Positions 5,480-5,502 of a DNA stretch of 5,502 bases are shown in pieces. The notes under the pieces were generated by a model that had not been told where the DNA came from, did not search any database, and worked only from the letters and a program-made list of their open reading frames with translations. The stretch is taken from the NCBI GenBank assembly GCA_030431355.1, contig JAUIJG010000357.1, forward strand, positions 1 through 5,502, in the 5' to 3' direction. The DNA comes from a bacterium (GTDB lineage Bacteria > Cyanobacteriota > Vampirovibrionia > Obscuribacterales > Obscuribacteraceae). Position 1 is the stretch's first letter, and each line of letters starts with the position of its first letter. Position numbers and translations under genes: made by a program.

Positions 5480-5502
5480 ACTGCACCATTGGTATTGTCT
5501 TG

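Larger units (their letters stand above)
5125..5502. other. Non-coding region upstream of the lipoprotein gene, to the window edge
   Basis: I see no protein gene here. It contains the 5' region of gene 3, including AAGG at 5132-5135 as a weak ribosome binding site. A small hairpin, CTGCC (5191-5195) with GGCAG (5202-5206), would lie in its leader. Purine-rich runs occupy about 5259-5275 and 5301-5321. On the minus strand TTTACA (5256-5261) could be a -35, but the expected -10 is poor, so I do not call the gene 3 promoter. The right end holds a plus-strand promoter with a dyad, described separately. Confidence 0.75.

Overview
The window carries three complete protein-coding genes and two sizeable non-coding stretches from a bacterial chromosome. 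Each gene has a bacterial signature: a perfect Shine-Dalgarno site before the antiporter gene, a lipobox-type signal peptide on the third gene, and hairpin terminators between the convergent pair. A Kef-type antiporter and a lipoprotein suggest a free-living bacterium. No rRNA, tRNA or marker gene is present, so I do not assign a phylum. No transposase, integrase, CRISPR array or phage gene was found.

Layout from left to right. (1) Minus strand, 15-2066: a 683-residue CPA2-family monovalent cation:proton antiporter with a membrane exchanger domain, a TrkA-N (RCK) domain and a TrkA-C domain. (2) 2067-2862: 796 bases with no convincing gene but several inverted repeats, some of them mutually exclusive, plus a possible 12-codon leader ORF. 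(3) Plus strand, 2938-3723 (or from 2866): an unrecognised protein with two N-terminal membrane helices and a long soluble helical part. (4) 3724-3876: a convergent intergenic region with one hairpin per gene. (5) Minus strand, 3877-5124: a predicted lipoprotein built of many short glycine-turn repeats resembling the YwqK/MORN-variant type, ending in a cysteine cluster. (6) 5125-5502: a non-coding stretch ending in a rightward promoter-like site that overlaps a 12-bp perfect inverted repeat. It probably controls a gene beyond the right edge.

The genes do not form an operon: gene 1 and gene 2 diverge, gene 2 and gene 3 converge. All three are linked to the cell envelope (ion transport, membrane anchored, lipoprotein), but nothing shows that they work together. 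The most distinctive signals are the altered nucleotide-binding signature of the antiporter's RCK domain, the DnaJ-like cysteine tail on an exported repeat protein, the large dyad over the right-edge promoter, and the structured region upstream of gene 2. I did not find clear evidence of a new multi-gene system.
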